Shown here piece by piece: positions 1 to 8,171 of a stretch of DNA of 64,000 bases. Position numbers and translations under genes: made by a program. Each line of letters starts with the position of its first letter. Position 1 is the first letter of the stretch. Below the pieces are notes generated by a model. The model had not been told where the DNA came from. It searched no databases and was given only the letters and a program-made list of their open reading frames with translations. Source of the DNA: Dehalobacterium formicoaceticum (GTDB lineage: Bacteria; Bacillota; Dehalobacteriia; Dehalobacteriales; Dehalobacteriaceae); assembly GCF_002224645.1 (NCBI RefSeq), contig NZ_CP022121.1, forward strand, positions 1,494,501 through 1,558,500, in the 5' to 3' direction.

Positions 1-1
1 A

Positions 2-667
2 AAGGCCATGGCCGGGTTTTCTACTGAAGCGGTGCTTCAAGCTTTGGGAAATAAACTGGATCCTTTGGTAGATGTGATTACGGCGGGCAAAATAAAGGGT
101 GTGGTGGCCCTGGTCAACTGCTCCACCCTGCGTAACGGCCCCCAGGATTGGAACACCATTAATCTGGTGAAGGAATTAATCAAGAAAGATATTCTTGTGG
201 TGAGTGCCGGCTGCGGCAATCATGGACTGGAGGTGGCCGGTTTATGTAATCTCCAGGCCATTGATCAGGCGGGACCCGGTTTGCAACAAGTGTGCAAATT
301 ATTAAAAATACCTCCGGTTTTAAGCTTTGGCACCTGCACCGATACAGGCCGTATCTCCATGCTGGTCACAGCACTGGCGGATCATCTCGATGTGGATGTT
401 CCTGATCTGCCCATTGCCGTGACTGCACCGGAATGGATGGAGCAAAAAGCCACCATTGACGGCGTATTTGCTTTGGCCTTCGGCACATACACCCATCTAT
501 CCCCTACGCCCTTTGTGACTGGGGCACCAAAATTGGTACAGCTGCTTACCGCTGATGTGGAAGGTCTGACCGGGGGCAAAATTGCCCTGGGTGACGATCC
601 GAAAGAAGTAGCAAATGGCATTGAGGCGCATATTAATAAGAAAAGACAAGGTTTGGGTTTAAAGTAA
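2..667 (+). CDS. cooS: Anaerobic Ni-carbon monoxide dehydrogenase catalytic subunit, C-terminal part
   Basis: The reading frame is open from the first bases, so this is the last 221 codons of a gene that begins outside the window. The protein matches the C-terminal half of CooS, the homodimeric enzyme that interconverts CO and CO2 on a Ni-Fe-S cluster in the cytoplasm. Visible marks are the cysteine-bearing loop SAGCGNHGLE, followed by SFGTCTDTGR, both typical cluster C surroundings of the CooS family, and a hydrophobic Rossmann-like segment around VVALVNCSTLRN. The full protein is usually about 620-640 aa. A hairpin terminator follows 40 bases after the stop, so cooS is the last gene of its transcript. 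Because the upstream genes are missing I cannot tell whether it belongs to an acetyl-CoA synthase cluster or is a stand-alone CODH. Confidence 0.93.
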   Translation, partial: KAMAGFSTEAVLQALGNKLDPLVDVITAGKIKGVVALVNCSTLRNGPQDWNTINLVKELIKKDILVVSAGCGNHGLEVAGLCNLQAIDQAGPGLQQVCKLLKIPPVLSFGTCTDTGRISMLVTALADHLDVDVPDLPIAVTAPEWMEQKATIDGVFALAFGTYTHLSPTPFVTGAPKLVQLLTADVEGLTGGKIALGDDPKEVANGIEAHINKKRQGLGLK

Positions 668-706
668 GTCATAGTTATTGGTAAAACAAAAGTAAGAACC
701 TAAGTC

Positions 707-743
707 AAAAACGGCATTTGGATATTCCTGATGCCGTTTTTCT
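707..743 (+). terminator. Rho-independent terminator of cooS
   Basis: AAAAACGGCAT (707-717) pairs perfectly with ATGCCGTTTTT (731-741) around a 13-base loop, and the right arm itself ends in a T run. It lies between the cooS stop and the promoter of the next gene. Confidence 0.85.
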
Positions 744-775
744 CTTTCAGAAGAGAAAATTTTTTAGAAAAGGGA

Positions 776-804
776 TTGATTTTACCGGCGTTTATGTGTA
801 CAAT
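776..804 (+). promoter_or_regulatory. SigA-type promoter of the cadC-cadA operon
   Basis: TTGATT (776-781) and TACAAT (799-804) are spaced by 17 bases. The -10 box overlaps the left edge of the inverted-repeat operator at 801-838, so a bound repressor would cover the -10 box and the start site. Confidence 0.75.
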
Positions 805-838
805 ATATCATATGAACACATATTCATATGATATATTG
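801..838. promoter_or_regulatory. Perfect 16-bp inverted repeat, predicted ArsR/CadC operator
   Basis: CAATATATCATATGAA (801-816) is repeated as its exact reverse complement at 823-838, with the 6-base spacer CACATA. The core TGAACA...TATTCA resembles known SmtB/ArsR/CadC operators. It begins in the -10 box and ends two bases before the annotated start of the repressor, fitting autoregulation that is lifted by metal. Confidence 0.8.
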
Positions 839-840
839 AT

Positions 841-1227
841 TTGGGGGCGATTATAATTGTAAGAGAAAAGGTAAACAAAGTAGAAAGCTGTACATGTAAC
901 ATCATTCATGAAGATGTGGTAGCTCAGGCGAAAGAGAATATGCCCCAGGAGGAAATTCTTATTGATTTAGCGGAGCTTTTTAAGATTTTTGGTGATAGTA
1001 CCAGAATCAAGATTATCTGTGCCTTGTTTACCTCAGAAATGTGCGTATGTGACATTGCTGCTCTTTTGGAGATGAATCAATCCGCCATTTCCCATCAATT
1101 AAGAATCCTCAAGCAGGCACGATTAGTTAAATATCGTCGGGAAGGCAAGGTGGTATATTATTCCCTGGATGATGAACATGTGCAACGGATTTTTGATTGT
1201 GGTTTGGTCCATCTTAATCATCAATAA
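841..1227 (+). CDS. cadC: ArsR/SmtB-family metal-sensing repressor, CadC type
   Basis: A 128-aa winged-helix repressor with the hallmarks of CadC: an N-terminal CTC pair (VESCTCNII), the alpha-3 CVC motif (SEMCVCDIA) that together form the soft-metal (Cd/Pb) site, the recognition helix QSAISHQLRILKQA, and a C-terminal D-x-H plus H-x-x-H pattern (DDEH...VHLNHQ) like the alpha-5 Zn site. It should repress itself and the ATPase 39 bases downstream until Cd, Pb or Zn binds. The start is uncertain: TTG at 841 is the only usual start codon in frame before the CTC motif, but the best ribosome-binding stretch (GGGGGCG, 842-848) lies just downstream of it, so a non-standard ATT at 856 is possible. The gene symbol follows from the cysteine pattern and the neighbour. 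Confidence 0.9.
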   Translation: MGAIIIVREKVNKVESCTCNIIHEDVVAQAKENMPQEEILIDLAELFKIFGDSTRIKIICALFTSEMCVCDIAALLEMNQSAISHQLRILKQARLVKYRREGKVVYYSLDDEHVQRIFDCGLVHLNHQ

Positions 1228-1266
1228 TGAAGCCTAAATTTAAAAAGAAATGGGAGGAAGGAGAAA

Positions 1267-3384
1267 ATGGTTAAAGAATTTATCTTGGAAGGGTTAAATT
1301 GTGCTAATTGCGGTGCCAAGATTGAGCAGGGGGTATCCCGGCTTCCCGGCGTTACCAATGCTACCGTCAATTTTCTTAATAAAACCTTGATATTGGAAAC
1401 GGAAGAGACGGCAAACTTCCCTGAGTTAATTAGGAATACCGAAGGGATTGTGAAAAAATATGAACCTGAGGTTAACGTCATCGAAAAAAAAGAGGTAAAA
1501 ATAAAAGATGATGGGGATCAAAATGAGGAAGAAAATCAGAAAAAGCGCCTCATCTCTTTAGGACTGGGGGGAGGACTTTTTACTTTGGCTTTTCTTCCCT
1601 TCTGGAGTCCCGGCATCGAGTTTGCTTTGTTTCTGTTAAGTTATCTTATTGTCGGCGGGGAAGTGCTGATGCGCGCCGGTAAGAATATCTTGCGGGGACA
1701 GGTCTTCGATGAGAATTTCCTGATGTCCATTGCCACCCTGGGTGCTTTTGCTATTAGGGAATACCCGGAAGGTGTGGCGGTGATGCTGTTTTATCAGATC
1801 GGGGAGTATTTTCAGGATCGGGCGGTGGGTCAATCGAGAAGATCCATTAAAGCCTTGCTCGATATCAGACCGGAGTATGTCAATTTGTCTTTCAACGGGG
1901 TAATTAAGAGAGTATCTCCGGAAGAAGCGGCCATTGGGGATATGATGATCATCAAGCCCGGGGAAAGAGTGCCATTAGACGGAAAAGTACTGGAAGGCCA
2001 GGCCATGATGGATACATCGGCCTTAACAGGTGAATCAGTTCCCCGCAGGGCAAAAATCGGGGACGATGTCCTCAGCGGCTTCATCAATAAAGACGGGTTA
2101 TTAACGGTGCAGGTGGCGAAGGTATACGGGGTATCAACCATCGCCAAAATTCTTGATCTGGTGCAGAATGCGGGAAGTAAAAAAGCACCGACAGAGAAAT
2201 TTATCACGAAATTTGCCCATTATTATACACCGGCGGTGGTGCTGGTGGCAGTGCTGCTTGCAATACTACCACCTTTACTCATTGAAAGCGCCACGTTTTC
2301 GGATTGGTTTTACCGGGCTTTGGTATTCCTGGTGGTATCTTGTCCCTGTGCTTTAGTGATTTCCATCCCTTTGGGGTTCTTTGGCGGGATTGGAGCCGCC
2401 TCCAAAAAAGGCATCCTGGTTAAAGGCGGCAATTACCTGGAGGCGATCAATCAAATTGATACCGTGGTTTTTGATAAAACCGGCACTTTGACGAAAGGGG
2501 TCTTTCAGGTAACGGGCATTCACCCGGCAGGGTCCTTTACAGAGGAAGAGGTTTTAGAGTTTGCTGCCCTGGCTGAATTCAATTCCAATCACCCAATCGC
2601 TCAATCTGTGGTGCAAGCTTATGATCAAAGGTTGGGAAACCAGCTTCATCAAGAAAACATTACCGGTTTTCAGGAAATTGCCGGACATGGGGTCAAGGTA
2701 CAGTATGAAGGACAAGAGATTTTAGCGGGCAATGATAAATTAATGAAGCAAGGAAGGATCGATTTTCAGGAATGGCAAGAGGGGGGCACAGTGGTTTACT
2801 TGGCTGTATCTGGGAAATTTGCCGGTACCATTGTCATATCTGATGAGTTAAAAGAAGATGCCAAAAAAACTATGCAGGATTTAAAACAATTGGGCATTAA
2901 CAAGCTGGTAATGTTAACAGGGGATAATCAGGAAACGGGCCAAAGAGTAGGCCGAGAATTGTCATTGGACAGAGTATATGCCGAGCTTCTGCCGGCAGAT
3001 AAGGTGGGGATTCTGGAGAGAATCATCCAGGAAAAAACAAGCAAAAAAAGTGTGGTTTTTGTCGGGGATGGCATAAATGACGCTCCCGTTCTGGCCAGAG
3101 CCGATGTAGGTGTTGCCATGGGAGGACTGGGGTCTGATGCAGCCATTGAGGCGGCGGATATTGTCTTAATGACGGATGAACCGGCTAAACTGGCGGAAGC
3201 AGTGGGGATAGCCAGAAAAACGAGAAACGTGGTTTGGCAGAACATTATTTTTGCCCTTGGTGTGAAGCTGGTGGTGCTTGTTCTGGGCGCAGGAGGACTG
3301 GCCACCTTATGGGAAGCGGTCTTTGCCGATGTGGGAGTCGCTATAATTGCCGTGATCAATGCCATGCGCCTTCTAAAAAGTTAA
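1267..3384 (+). CDS. cadA: Heavy-metal P1B-type ATPase (Cd2+/Zn2+/Pb2+ exporter)
   Basis: A 705-aa membrane pump that uses ATP to expel divalent soft metals. Domains in order: an N-terminal HMA metal-binding domain with LNCANCGAK (Cys12, Cys15), a charged linker, four membrane helices, the actuator domain with TGES, the transmembrane metal site CPC (in SCPCALVIS, the Zn/Cd/Pb-type signature), the phosphorylation motif DKTGTLT, the HP motif in NSNHPIAQS, the hinge GDGINDAP, and two final helices. Length is typical of CadA/ZntA. It starts at ATG 1267 behind a strong GGGAGGAAGGAG ribosome-binding site and is co-transcribed with the CadC-type repressor. The following 1.3-kb repeat begins 18 bases after its stop. 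Confidence 0.95.
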   Translation: MVKEFILEGLNCANCGAKIEQGVSRLPGVTNATVNFLNKTLILETEETANFPELIRNTEGIVKKYEPEVNVIEKKEVKIKDDGDQNEEENQKKRLISLGLGGGLFTLAFLPFWSPGIEFALFLLSYLIVGGEVLMRAGKNILRGQVFDENFLMSIATLGAFAIREYPEGVAVMLFYQIGEYFQDRAVGQSRRSIKALLDIRPEYVNLSFNGVIKRVSPEEAAIGDMMIIKPGERVPLDGKVLEGQAMMDTSALTGESVPRRAKIGDDVLSGFINKDGLLTVQVAKVYGVSTIAKILDLVQNAGSKKAPTEKFITKFAHYYTPAVVLVAVLLAILPPLLIESATFSDWFYRALVFLVVSCPCALVISIPLGFFGGIGAASKKGILVKGGNYLEAINQIDTVVFDKTGTLTKGVFQVTGIHPAGSFTEEEVLEFAALAEFNSNHPIAQSVVQAYDQRLGNQLHQENITGFQEIAGHGVKVQYEGQEILAGNDKLMKQGRIDFQEWQEGGTVVYLAVSGKFAGTIVISDELKEDAKKTMQDLKQLGINKLVMLTGDNQETGQRVGRELSLDRVYAELLPADKVGILERIIQEKTSKKSVVFVGDGINDAPVLARADVGVAMGGLGSDAAIEAADIVLMTDEPAKLAEAVGIARKTRNVVWQNIIFALGVKLVVLVLGAGGLATLWEAVFADVGVAIIAVINAMRLLKS

Positions 3385-3488
3385 ATAGAAATGGGAAAAA
3401 AGGAAGTGTCGCTTAACAGGATAAAATCATGATGATTTTGAACACGATGCGCTGTTCTCCATGAAAGCCCAAAAAGAGCTAAAAAATA

Positions 3489-3497
3489 TGGTATAAT
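3489..3497 (+). promoter_or_regulatory. Extended -10 promoter of the DUF5665-yteA unit (copy 1)
   Basis: TGGTATAAT is a perfect extended -10 element (TGn plus TATAAT at 3492-3497). No good -35 box is visible 16-18 bases upstream. The same element is conserved in copy 2 at 23881-23889. Confidence 0.6.
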
Positions 3498-3600
3498 CGG
3501 GGTGTATCTTTATTATGATAATAAGACACTCCTTATTTTTTGGAAGGATAATATTTTTGCTGCAGGGGAAAATAAGAATGTTGGGGGAGGTTTCATAATC

Positions 3601-3891
3601 ATGGATAACAGAGGTCAATTAGAGAAAAAACTGGATCAACTGGCCATGTACATGGAAAAAATGAAACTGGCACAATACATAGACCTGTTGCATAATCCCA
3701 GGAGATTAATTTGGGTCAATTTAATCGCAGGTATAGCCAGAGGATTTGGCATTGCCATCGGTTTTACGTTATTAGGCGCCATTGCTTTTTTGATTTTGCA
3801 GCGTTTGGTAGGTTTGAATCTGCCCCTAGTCGGAGATTTCATCGCAGAATTAATGAATTATGTCCAGGAAAGCAAAGGGTTAAGGCCTTAG
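3601..3891 (+). CDS. DUF5665 family membrane protein (copy 1)
   Basis: A 96-aa protein of the DUF5665 type, found widely in endospore-forming Firmicutes, function unknown. Residues 1-30 form a charged amphipathic helix (LEKKLDQLAMYMEKMKLAQY), followed by a Gly-rich hydrophobic stretch around residues 37-68 (two membrane passes or a hairpin) and a short polar tail. The start at ATG 3601 is preferred over an upstream in-frame start at 3502 because GGGGGAGGT lies 10 bases ahead of it. It sits 83 bases before the yteA-like gene under one promoter. Copy 2 differs at three residues (G5D, R38K, R95K by my count). Confidence 0.85.
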   Translation: MDNRGQLEKKLDQLAMYMEKMKLAQYIDLLHNPRRLIWVNLIAGIARGFGIAIGFTLLGAIAFLILQRLVGLNLPLVGDFIAELMNYVQESKGLRP

Positions 3892-3974
3892 TCACATAGT
3901 CAGATCATATGGAGTAAAACCCTACCTGATGCCGGAAAATATTATTATTTCTGCCTATTAAGGAGGGATCCGGA

Positions 3975-4628
3975 TTGGATCATAATAAATCAGCCAGTTT
4001 TCGCACCCAGCTTTTAAAAGAAAAGGAAGAGCTCAACAAGAGCATCGCAAGCCTCAATCAGGGATTAAGTGACTCGATGCCTGATTCCATTAGTGAATTA
4101 TCTATGTATGATAATCATCCGGCAGATATAGGAGATGAATTATTTGAACGAAGTAAAGACCTGTCTCTAAGAGATAGTGCTCATATACAGTATCAAAATG
4201 TGGTACGAGCTTTGGAAAGAATTGATGATCAAACTTATGGGATCTGTGCTCAGTGTGGGGCAGCGATTGATATGGCAAGACTGGAGGTTATGCCCTCCGC
4301 GGAATTATGTCTGCCTTGTAAAAAGGAACAGACAGGACCGGATCGTACCCCTCGCCCCATTGAGGAACAGGTGATTCAACCACCTTTTGGCAATCAGAGG
4401 CATGGGGATGGCTCTTCGGAATCAAACGCCTTTGACGGAGAAGATGCATGGCAGGCTGTGGCCCGCTTTGGTACCGCCGACACGCCCCAGGATCTGGAGA
4501 AAGGAAATAACGCCCAATATCCAAATATTTATGAGGAATGGGAAGAAGATCTGAGTGGGGTGGAGGATGTAGATCAAATACCCTATGTTCGTACCAAAGA
4601 CGGGATCATTCATCAGGATTTTAGCTGA
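3975..4628 (+). CDS. yteA: YteA-type sporulation protein with DksA/TraR zinc finger (copy 1)
   Basis: A 217-aa protein of the YteA family, related to DksA/TraR. An N-terminal helical hairpin (about residues 10-90) contains the conserved segment YDNHPADIGDELFERSKD; the C4 zinc finger follows as CAQCGAAIDMARL...AELCLPC (residues about 96-118). The C-terminal third is acidic and of unknown role. YteA is linked to sporulation, and DksA-like proteins act in the secondary channel of RNA polymerase; no direct function is established here. Start codon TTG 3975 is supported by AAGGAGGG nine bases upstream. The protein differs from copy 2 at several positions, including the residue pair after CGA in the zinc finger (AI here, HI there). 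Confidence 0.88.
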   Translation: MDHNKSASFRTQLLKEKEELNKSIASLNQGLSDSMPDSISELSMYDNHPADIGDELFERSKDLSLRDSAHIQYQNVVRALERIDDQTYGICAQCGAAIDMARLEVMPSAELCLPCKKEQTGPDRTPRPIEEQVIQPPFGNQRHGDGSSESNAFDGEDAWQAVARFGTADTPQDLEKGNNAQYPNIYEEWEEDLSGVEDVDQIPYVRTKDGIIHQDFS

Positions 4629-4650
4629 AGTTGCAAAAAATTAAATTTAT

Positions 4651-4694
4651 GCCGGTAGGGTGAAAGACAAAACAGCCCAACCGGCTTTTTGTTC
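4651..4694 (+). terminator. Terminator of the DUF5665-yteA unit (copy 1)
   Basis: GCCGGT (4651-4656) and GG pair with CC and ACCGGC (4680-4685), followed by TTTTTGTTCTT. The same hairpin closes copy 2. Confidence 0.75.
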
Positions 4695-4783
4695 TTAGAA
4701 CTCCGCATTTCCGGAGCACGCACCCTTCGTACCTTTTATCAGTATCTAGTTTGCATTATGCGGAAACTCAAAAAATTATATTC

Positions 4784-4820
4784 TTGCCCAGTGGTATAAT
4801 TATGGTATAATAATACCACT
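4784..4820 (+). promoter_or_regulatory. Promoter and inverted-repeat operator of the phd-type antitoxin gene
   Basis: TTGCCC (4784-4789), 16 bases, then an extended -10 TGGTATAAT (TATAAT at 4806-4811). AGTGGTATAAT (4790-4800) and ATAATACCACT (4810-4820) form an inverted repeat matching at 10 of 11 positions that encloses the -10 box, the layout expected for autorepression by a Phd/YefM antitoxin. Confidence 0.65.
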
Positions 4821-4837
4821 GGAAGGAGTTGGCAGTT

Positions 4838-5098
4838 ATGCCCAAAATCATCCCTATTCGAGACCTGAAAAATACAAGCGAAATCTCTCAAATGTGCCAG
4901 GAGGCAACTGAGCCGATATATATTACCAAAAACGGTTATGGCGACATGGTTATCATGAGCGTAAAAATGTACGAAGAAAAACTGTATATGCTTAATATAT
5001 ATAATAAACTGGCAGCAGCTGAAGCGCAAATAGCTGAGGGAAAGGTGCTTAATGGAGATTCTTGTTTGAAAAGCATAAGAGAAAAATATAATGTATAA
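4838..5098 (+). CDS. Phd/YefM-family antitoxin, no visible toxin partner
   Basis: An 86-aa protein with the N-terminal Phd/YefM DNA-binding fold: IIPIRDLKNTSEISQMCQ, then EPIYITKNGYGDMVIMS (beta strand - helix pattern typical of the family), then a helical tail which in relatives wraps around and neutralises a RelE/Doc/ParE toxin. Start ATG 4838 has AAGGAG nine bases upstream; an earlier in-frame TTG at 4829 is too close to that site. Normally a toxin gene overlaps or follows immediately. Here the next frame is a membrane diguanylate cyclase, so the antitoxin is an orphan, or controls something else. Confidence 0.82.
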   Translation: MPKIIPIRDLKNTSEISQMCQEATEPIYITKNGYGDMVIMSVKMYEEKLYMLNIYNKLAAAEAQIAEGKVLNGDSCLKSIREKYNV

Positions 5099-5106
5099 GC
5101 TGAGGG

Positions 5107-6302
5107 ATGTTAGGGGGCCTGACATCCCACGAACACCTATTGTACAAGGCCGCTAATACGCAGCCGCAAACTGCATGGAAAAGGAAGCATCAATTGATAG
5201 AGAATTATATTGCAACACATTTAATAGATGTAGCCGCTCTGGCCATCTTGTGCTATTTAATATACAGCAACAACATACTGAATCAAAATCGGAAATGGCC
5301 TTTTTATATTGGTATTATGTTAACTGTTCTGATCATTTCGTCAGAGGCCGGGACTATCATTGCCGGAAACGCGAATGGGGATTTGCGCTTTTTGAATATT
5401 TTCTGTAATGTTTTTGGTTTTGCAATGTCTCCCTTGATTCCCATCATTTTACTTGCTATTTATGATGTAAACATTCTGCTAACCAATAAATTGCTTATGC
5501 TGCCGTCAATTGTGAATATGTTCGCCACAGCTTTATCACCGTGGCTCGGATTTGTGTTTTATATTGATGTAAACAACCATTATGAAAGAGGAAATTTATT
5601 TATTGTTTTTGTAACTGCTTATATATTAAACTTAATAATCCTTTTTATCAGTACTGTAAGGACAGGGCAAAAGCACCACTATCCAATAAAAGCGAAGTTC
5701 ACCGCTCTATCCCTCTTTGTGATAGCCGGTACAAGCATTCAGCTTATTTTCCTTCCGTTTATTCCTCTTGGCATAGTGTGACATTGTCCCTTTTGCTATA
5801 CTATCTCTTATTGTCTGAATTTGACGGCAGCTTTGATGCTTTGACGAGGCTTCATAATCGTGCGGCTTATGATAAAATGGTAAATAGGTTGGACGGCAGA
5901 AAACTATATTCCGTTATCGTTATGGATATCAATAATTTCAAAGAGATAAACGATACATTCGGACATGATTTTGGAGATACCGTGTTAAAAAAAGTTGCTT
6001 CGGTTATAAGGAAATCATTTGACAACAGTAGTACCTGTTATCGAGTCGGCGGAGATGAATTTTACATTATCAGCAGTGAAACTGACCCGGTAAAGCTTGA
6101 GCACCAGCTGAAGTGTATGACAAACAATCTTGAAAAAGAGCGCAAGAATGACGGCCGTTTGCCGACAGTCTCATATGGTTACAGTATCTTTAAAGGCGGA
6201 AAAGGGATTGGTTTTCAGGAAGTGCTTAAAGAAGCAGACGATCAAATGTATTACTTTAAGAAAATCCAACAGGATATGAAAAAAAGCACTCAGACTTCAT
6301 AG
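5107..6302 (+). pseudogene. Membrane-bound diguanylate cyclase, disrupted by a one-base frameshift
   Basis: Two overlapping frames make up one protein. 5107-5781 encodes about six membrane helices (residues 40-220) in the style of a small-molecule sensor; 5778-6302 encodes the last membrane segment (VTLSLLLYYLLL) and a complete GGDEF domain with TRLHNRAAYDKM, DINNFKEINDTFGH and the active-site RVGGDEF, which would make cyclic di-GMP from GTP. Reading the second frame back gives WHSVTLSLLLYY, a natural continuation of LPFIPLG, so one base was lost or gained near 5766-5771. A translationally coupled two-gene arrangement (GTGA overlap) is the alternative. The N-terminal start is unclear because no good ribosome-binding site precedes ATG 5107. 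Confidence 0.75.
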
Positions 6303-6423
6303 GTTACTTAGAGCATTGCATAATAGCTTCGAATGCTGCGCGCATGCGAAACCTTGCTCATTCGCGAAACATCGCCTGAAAAAAATGTAAGATAAATAAA
6401 TATGATTAGAAATGGCTAAATCA

Positions 6424-6475
6424 AAGGTTTCCAGACGATCGGCAACAATTACCGATCGCTGGAAACCTTATTTTT
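6424..6475 (+). terminator. Strong hairpin terminator after the diguanylate cyclase gene
   Basis: AAGGTTTCCAG-CGATCGG (6424-6442, one mismatch) pairs with CCGATCG-CTGGAAACCTT (6452-6469), followed by ATTTTTT. It lies in the 245-base gap between the plus-strand gene and the converging minus-strand regulator. The rest of the gap holds nothing I recognise except a short GGGGACAGTTCTTTG-type repeat (minus strand) at 6523-6541. Confidence 0.85.
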
Positions 6476-6547
6476 TACCTTTTTAGTGATATCGATTTGC
6501 TCTGTAGATGATGAATCTAAAACAAAGAACTGTCCCCTGTTTGAATC

Positions 6548-8077
6548 CTACAGTTGAGCGGCGATGGTTTCCAGACGGGAAATGGTTTGCTGAGGGTCAT
6601 ATTTATCCTTTTTTTCAGTCGCAAAGTGGATATTGATGTAATCCCAGAAGGCAGCCGTCATATTGCTTTCATTAATGGCAAAAAAAACGGAAGGTGGAGT
6701 GGTTTTGCCCACCAAGACTCCCACCCCTTCTTTGACATAAACCATACAGCCGTCCAGCTGATTGTCATTGATTATATGGACGTGATAATTTTTATGGGTT
6801 TTAAGCATTCTGATCACATTCGCCAGATGCTCTTTATATTCCTGGGGTGTGTAATAGGCCGGAGTTCCACCGGGCATATCGGAAAATTCCATGACTGCCT
6901 TTCCCTGCAGGATGGTTTTAAGCTCCGGTAAGATAAGCATTTCTGTAAAGTTGTGGTTTTCCAGCAAAGCGAGTAAACGGCTGGTTTTTTTTTGCTGATA
7001 GGTAAGCAGAGGTTCAGCCGTTGCATGTGGAAGACCTTCTATCCGGCGCAACATAAGCTGCGTCGGCATAGTAATATGGCTGAGGGTGTTGGTCTTTAAA
7101 ATGGTATCACTTTTTTCAGCTTCGAATTCCGCTAAGATTTCCAGATAATCCCCCTGGTTGAGGGGATTGAAGATATGCATCAGGGGGCGGCAGAGAGCCA
7201 GGAAATCATGAAATTCGGACTGTAGTGCCAGAAGTGCTTTCTGGCGGGTAAAAAGCAAATTGACGGTGTTCTCAATCCCGTCCCGTACCGAGGAAGAAGT
7301 AACGGCGGCTGTTTGAGGTGCGATAAATAATGTACGTCGGAAAATTCCGTCACGGGTTCTCGGGCAATAATAAGGTTCGATCGCACCGGTCATGTAAATC
7401 GGCACCCAGCCTTTAATACCCGTCAACATTTCATTAAAATCGCGGTTAATGGTGTGGATTATTTTGATGCGGTTGCCGTTTTTCAAGATCTGAAACATCA
7501 GTGCGGTCCAGCGGGCAAAGTACTCCGGATCTTCCGACATCCAGCTCATATCCTCGTTACTGTAAAGTAACAGAGTTTGCGGGGTTTTATTCTGTAATAC
7601 CAGCGAAAGGAAATGTAAAACGGCAGTACGCTTTCCTTCCACGCCGTAAAATATTTCTACATCCTTAAGCAGCCCGGGAACATTGAGGGCTGCCGCCTCC
7701 TCTGCAGCAGGGGCAGGTTTTTTAAAATGAAAACCTGCCACCTCTTTGAGAAAATCGTCGATTGAATCTTGATGATCAGGCGTTTTTTCCAGCAACCAAT
7801 TTAGAAGGAGGGTTTCCATGTTCTCTGATTGATGGGGTTTGATGGAGGAACTGTTTTTTATGGCCTCAAAAAGGGCAGCTTTTTGATAATCAGAGTTACA
7901 GATACTGGAAAAATACCTGGCCATGGCTGGGATGTACCCGGCATTCTCTACCGGGGTGCGGACTCCCCGACGCAGACGGCTGATAAAGGAAGCATCCAGG
8001 GCAATATTGCGAGCCAGCAGGCTATTGGATGTTCTGGTAATATTCATGAGCAAATTCAATTTTTCGTCAAAAAGCAT
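6548..8077 (-). CDS. 509-aa HTH protein of unknown function, probable regulator of the divergent locus
   Basis: Residues 1-60 look like an XRE/Cro-type helix-turn-helix: LLARNIALDASFISRLRRGVRTP reads as two helices around a turn, the second with the basic recognition face. The other 440 residues match no domain I know; they are soluble, without membrane segments, and contain a conserved-looking stretch FYGVEGKRTAVLHFLSLVLQ near residue 140. Start ATG 8077 is backed by AAGGAGG on the minus strand. It is transcribed away from the nine-gene plus-strand run starting at 8259, and the gap between them carries stacked TGCCAA/TTGGCA half-sites, so it is a plausible regulator of the giant-protein locus. 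Function is inferred only from the HTH and position. Confidence 0.75.
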   Translation of the reverse strand: MLFDEKLNLLMNITRTSNSLLARNIALDASFISRLRRGVRTPVENAGYIPAMARYFSSICNSDYQKAALFEAIKNSSSIKPHQSENMETLLLNWLLEKTPDHQDSIDDFLKEVAGFHFKKPAPAAEEAAALNVPGLLKDVEIFYGVEGKRTAVLHFLSLVLQNKTPQTLLLYSNEDMSWMSEDPEYFARWTALMFQILKNGNRIKIIHTINRDFNEMLTGIKGWVPIYMTGAIEPYYCPRTRDGIFRRTLFIAPQTAAVTSSSVRDGIENTVNLLFTRQKALLALQSEFHDFLALCRPLMHIFNPLNQGDYLEILAEFEAEKSDTILKTNTLSHITMPTQLMLRRIEGLPHATAEPLLTYQQKKTSRLLALLENHNFTEMLILPELKTILQGKAVMEFSDMPGGTPAYYTPQEYKEHLANVIRMLKTHKNYHVHIINDNQLDGCMVYVKEGVGVLVGKTTPPSVFFAINESNMTAAFWDYINIHFATEKKDKYDPQQTISRLETIAAQL

Positions 8078-8147
8078 CTTCCTTCCTCCTTATAAAACAC
8101 ATTATATAATAAAGGCAACACACTTTCTATCCTTTTGACACAAATCG

Positions 8148-8171
8148 TGCCAATAATTTGGCATTGCCAAA
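8148..8171. promoter_or_regulatory. Stacked palindromic half-sites between divergent genes
   Basis: Three half-sites, TGCCAA (8148-8153), TTGGCA (8158-8163) and TGCCAAA (8165-8171), form two overlapping perfect palindromes (6-4-6 and 7-1-7). A TTGACA hexamer sits just upstream at 8135-8140. Likely operator for the divergent HTH protein or another dimeric regulator. Confidence 0.55.

Larger units (their letters stand above)
3402..4699. repeat. Copy 1 of a 1.3-kb direct repeat (DUF5665 + yteA unit)
   Basis: This 1298-base segment reappears at 23794-25090 in the same orientation with only scattered substitutions and a few one-base indels. It contains a whole transcription unit: promoter, DUF5665 gene, yteA-like gene and terminator. 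Identity starts at GGAAGTGTCG(C/T)TTAACAGG and stops right after the terminator (TTAGA). The two copies bracket a 19.1-kb block. Confidence 0.97.

Noticed and set aside
5107-5781. The frame after the Phd gene as its toxin
   Set aside because: It encodes about six membrane helices and continues into a GGDEF domain after a one-base shift; no toxin features.
8135-8171. TTGACA at 8135 as part of a complete promoter for the 8259 gene
   Set aside because: No acceptable -10 hexamer lies 16-18 bases downstream; the position is occupied by the palindrome.
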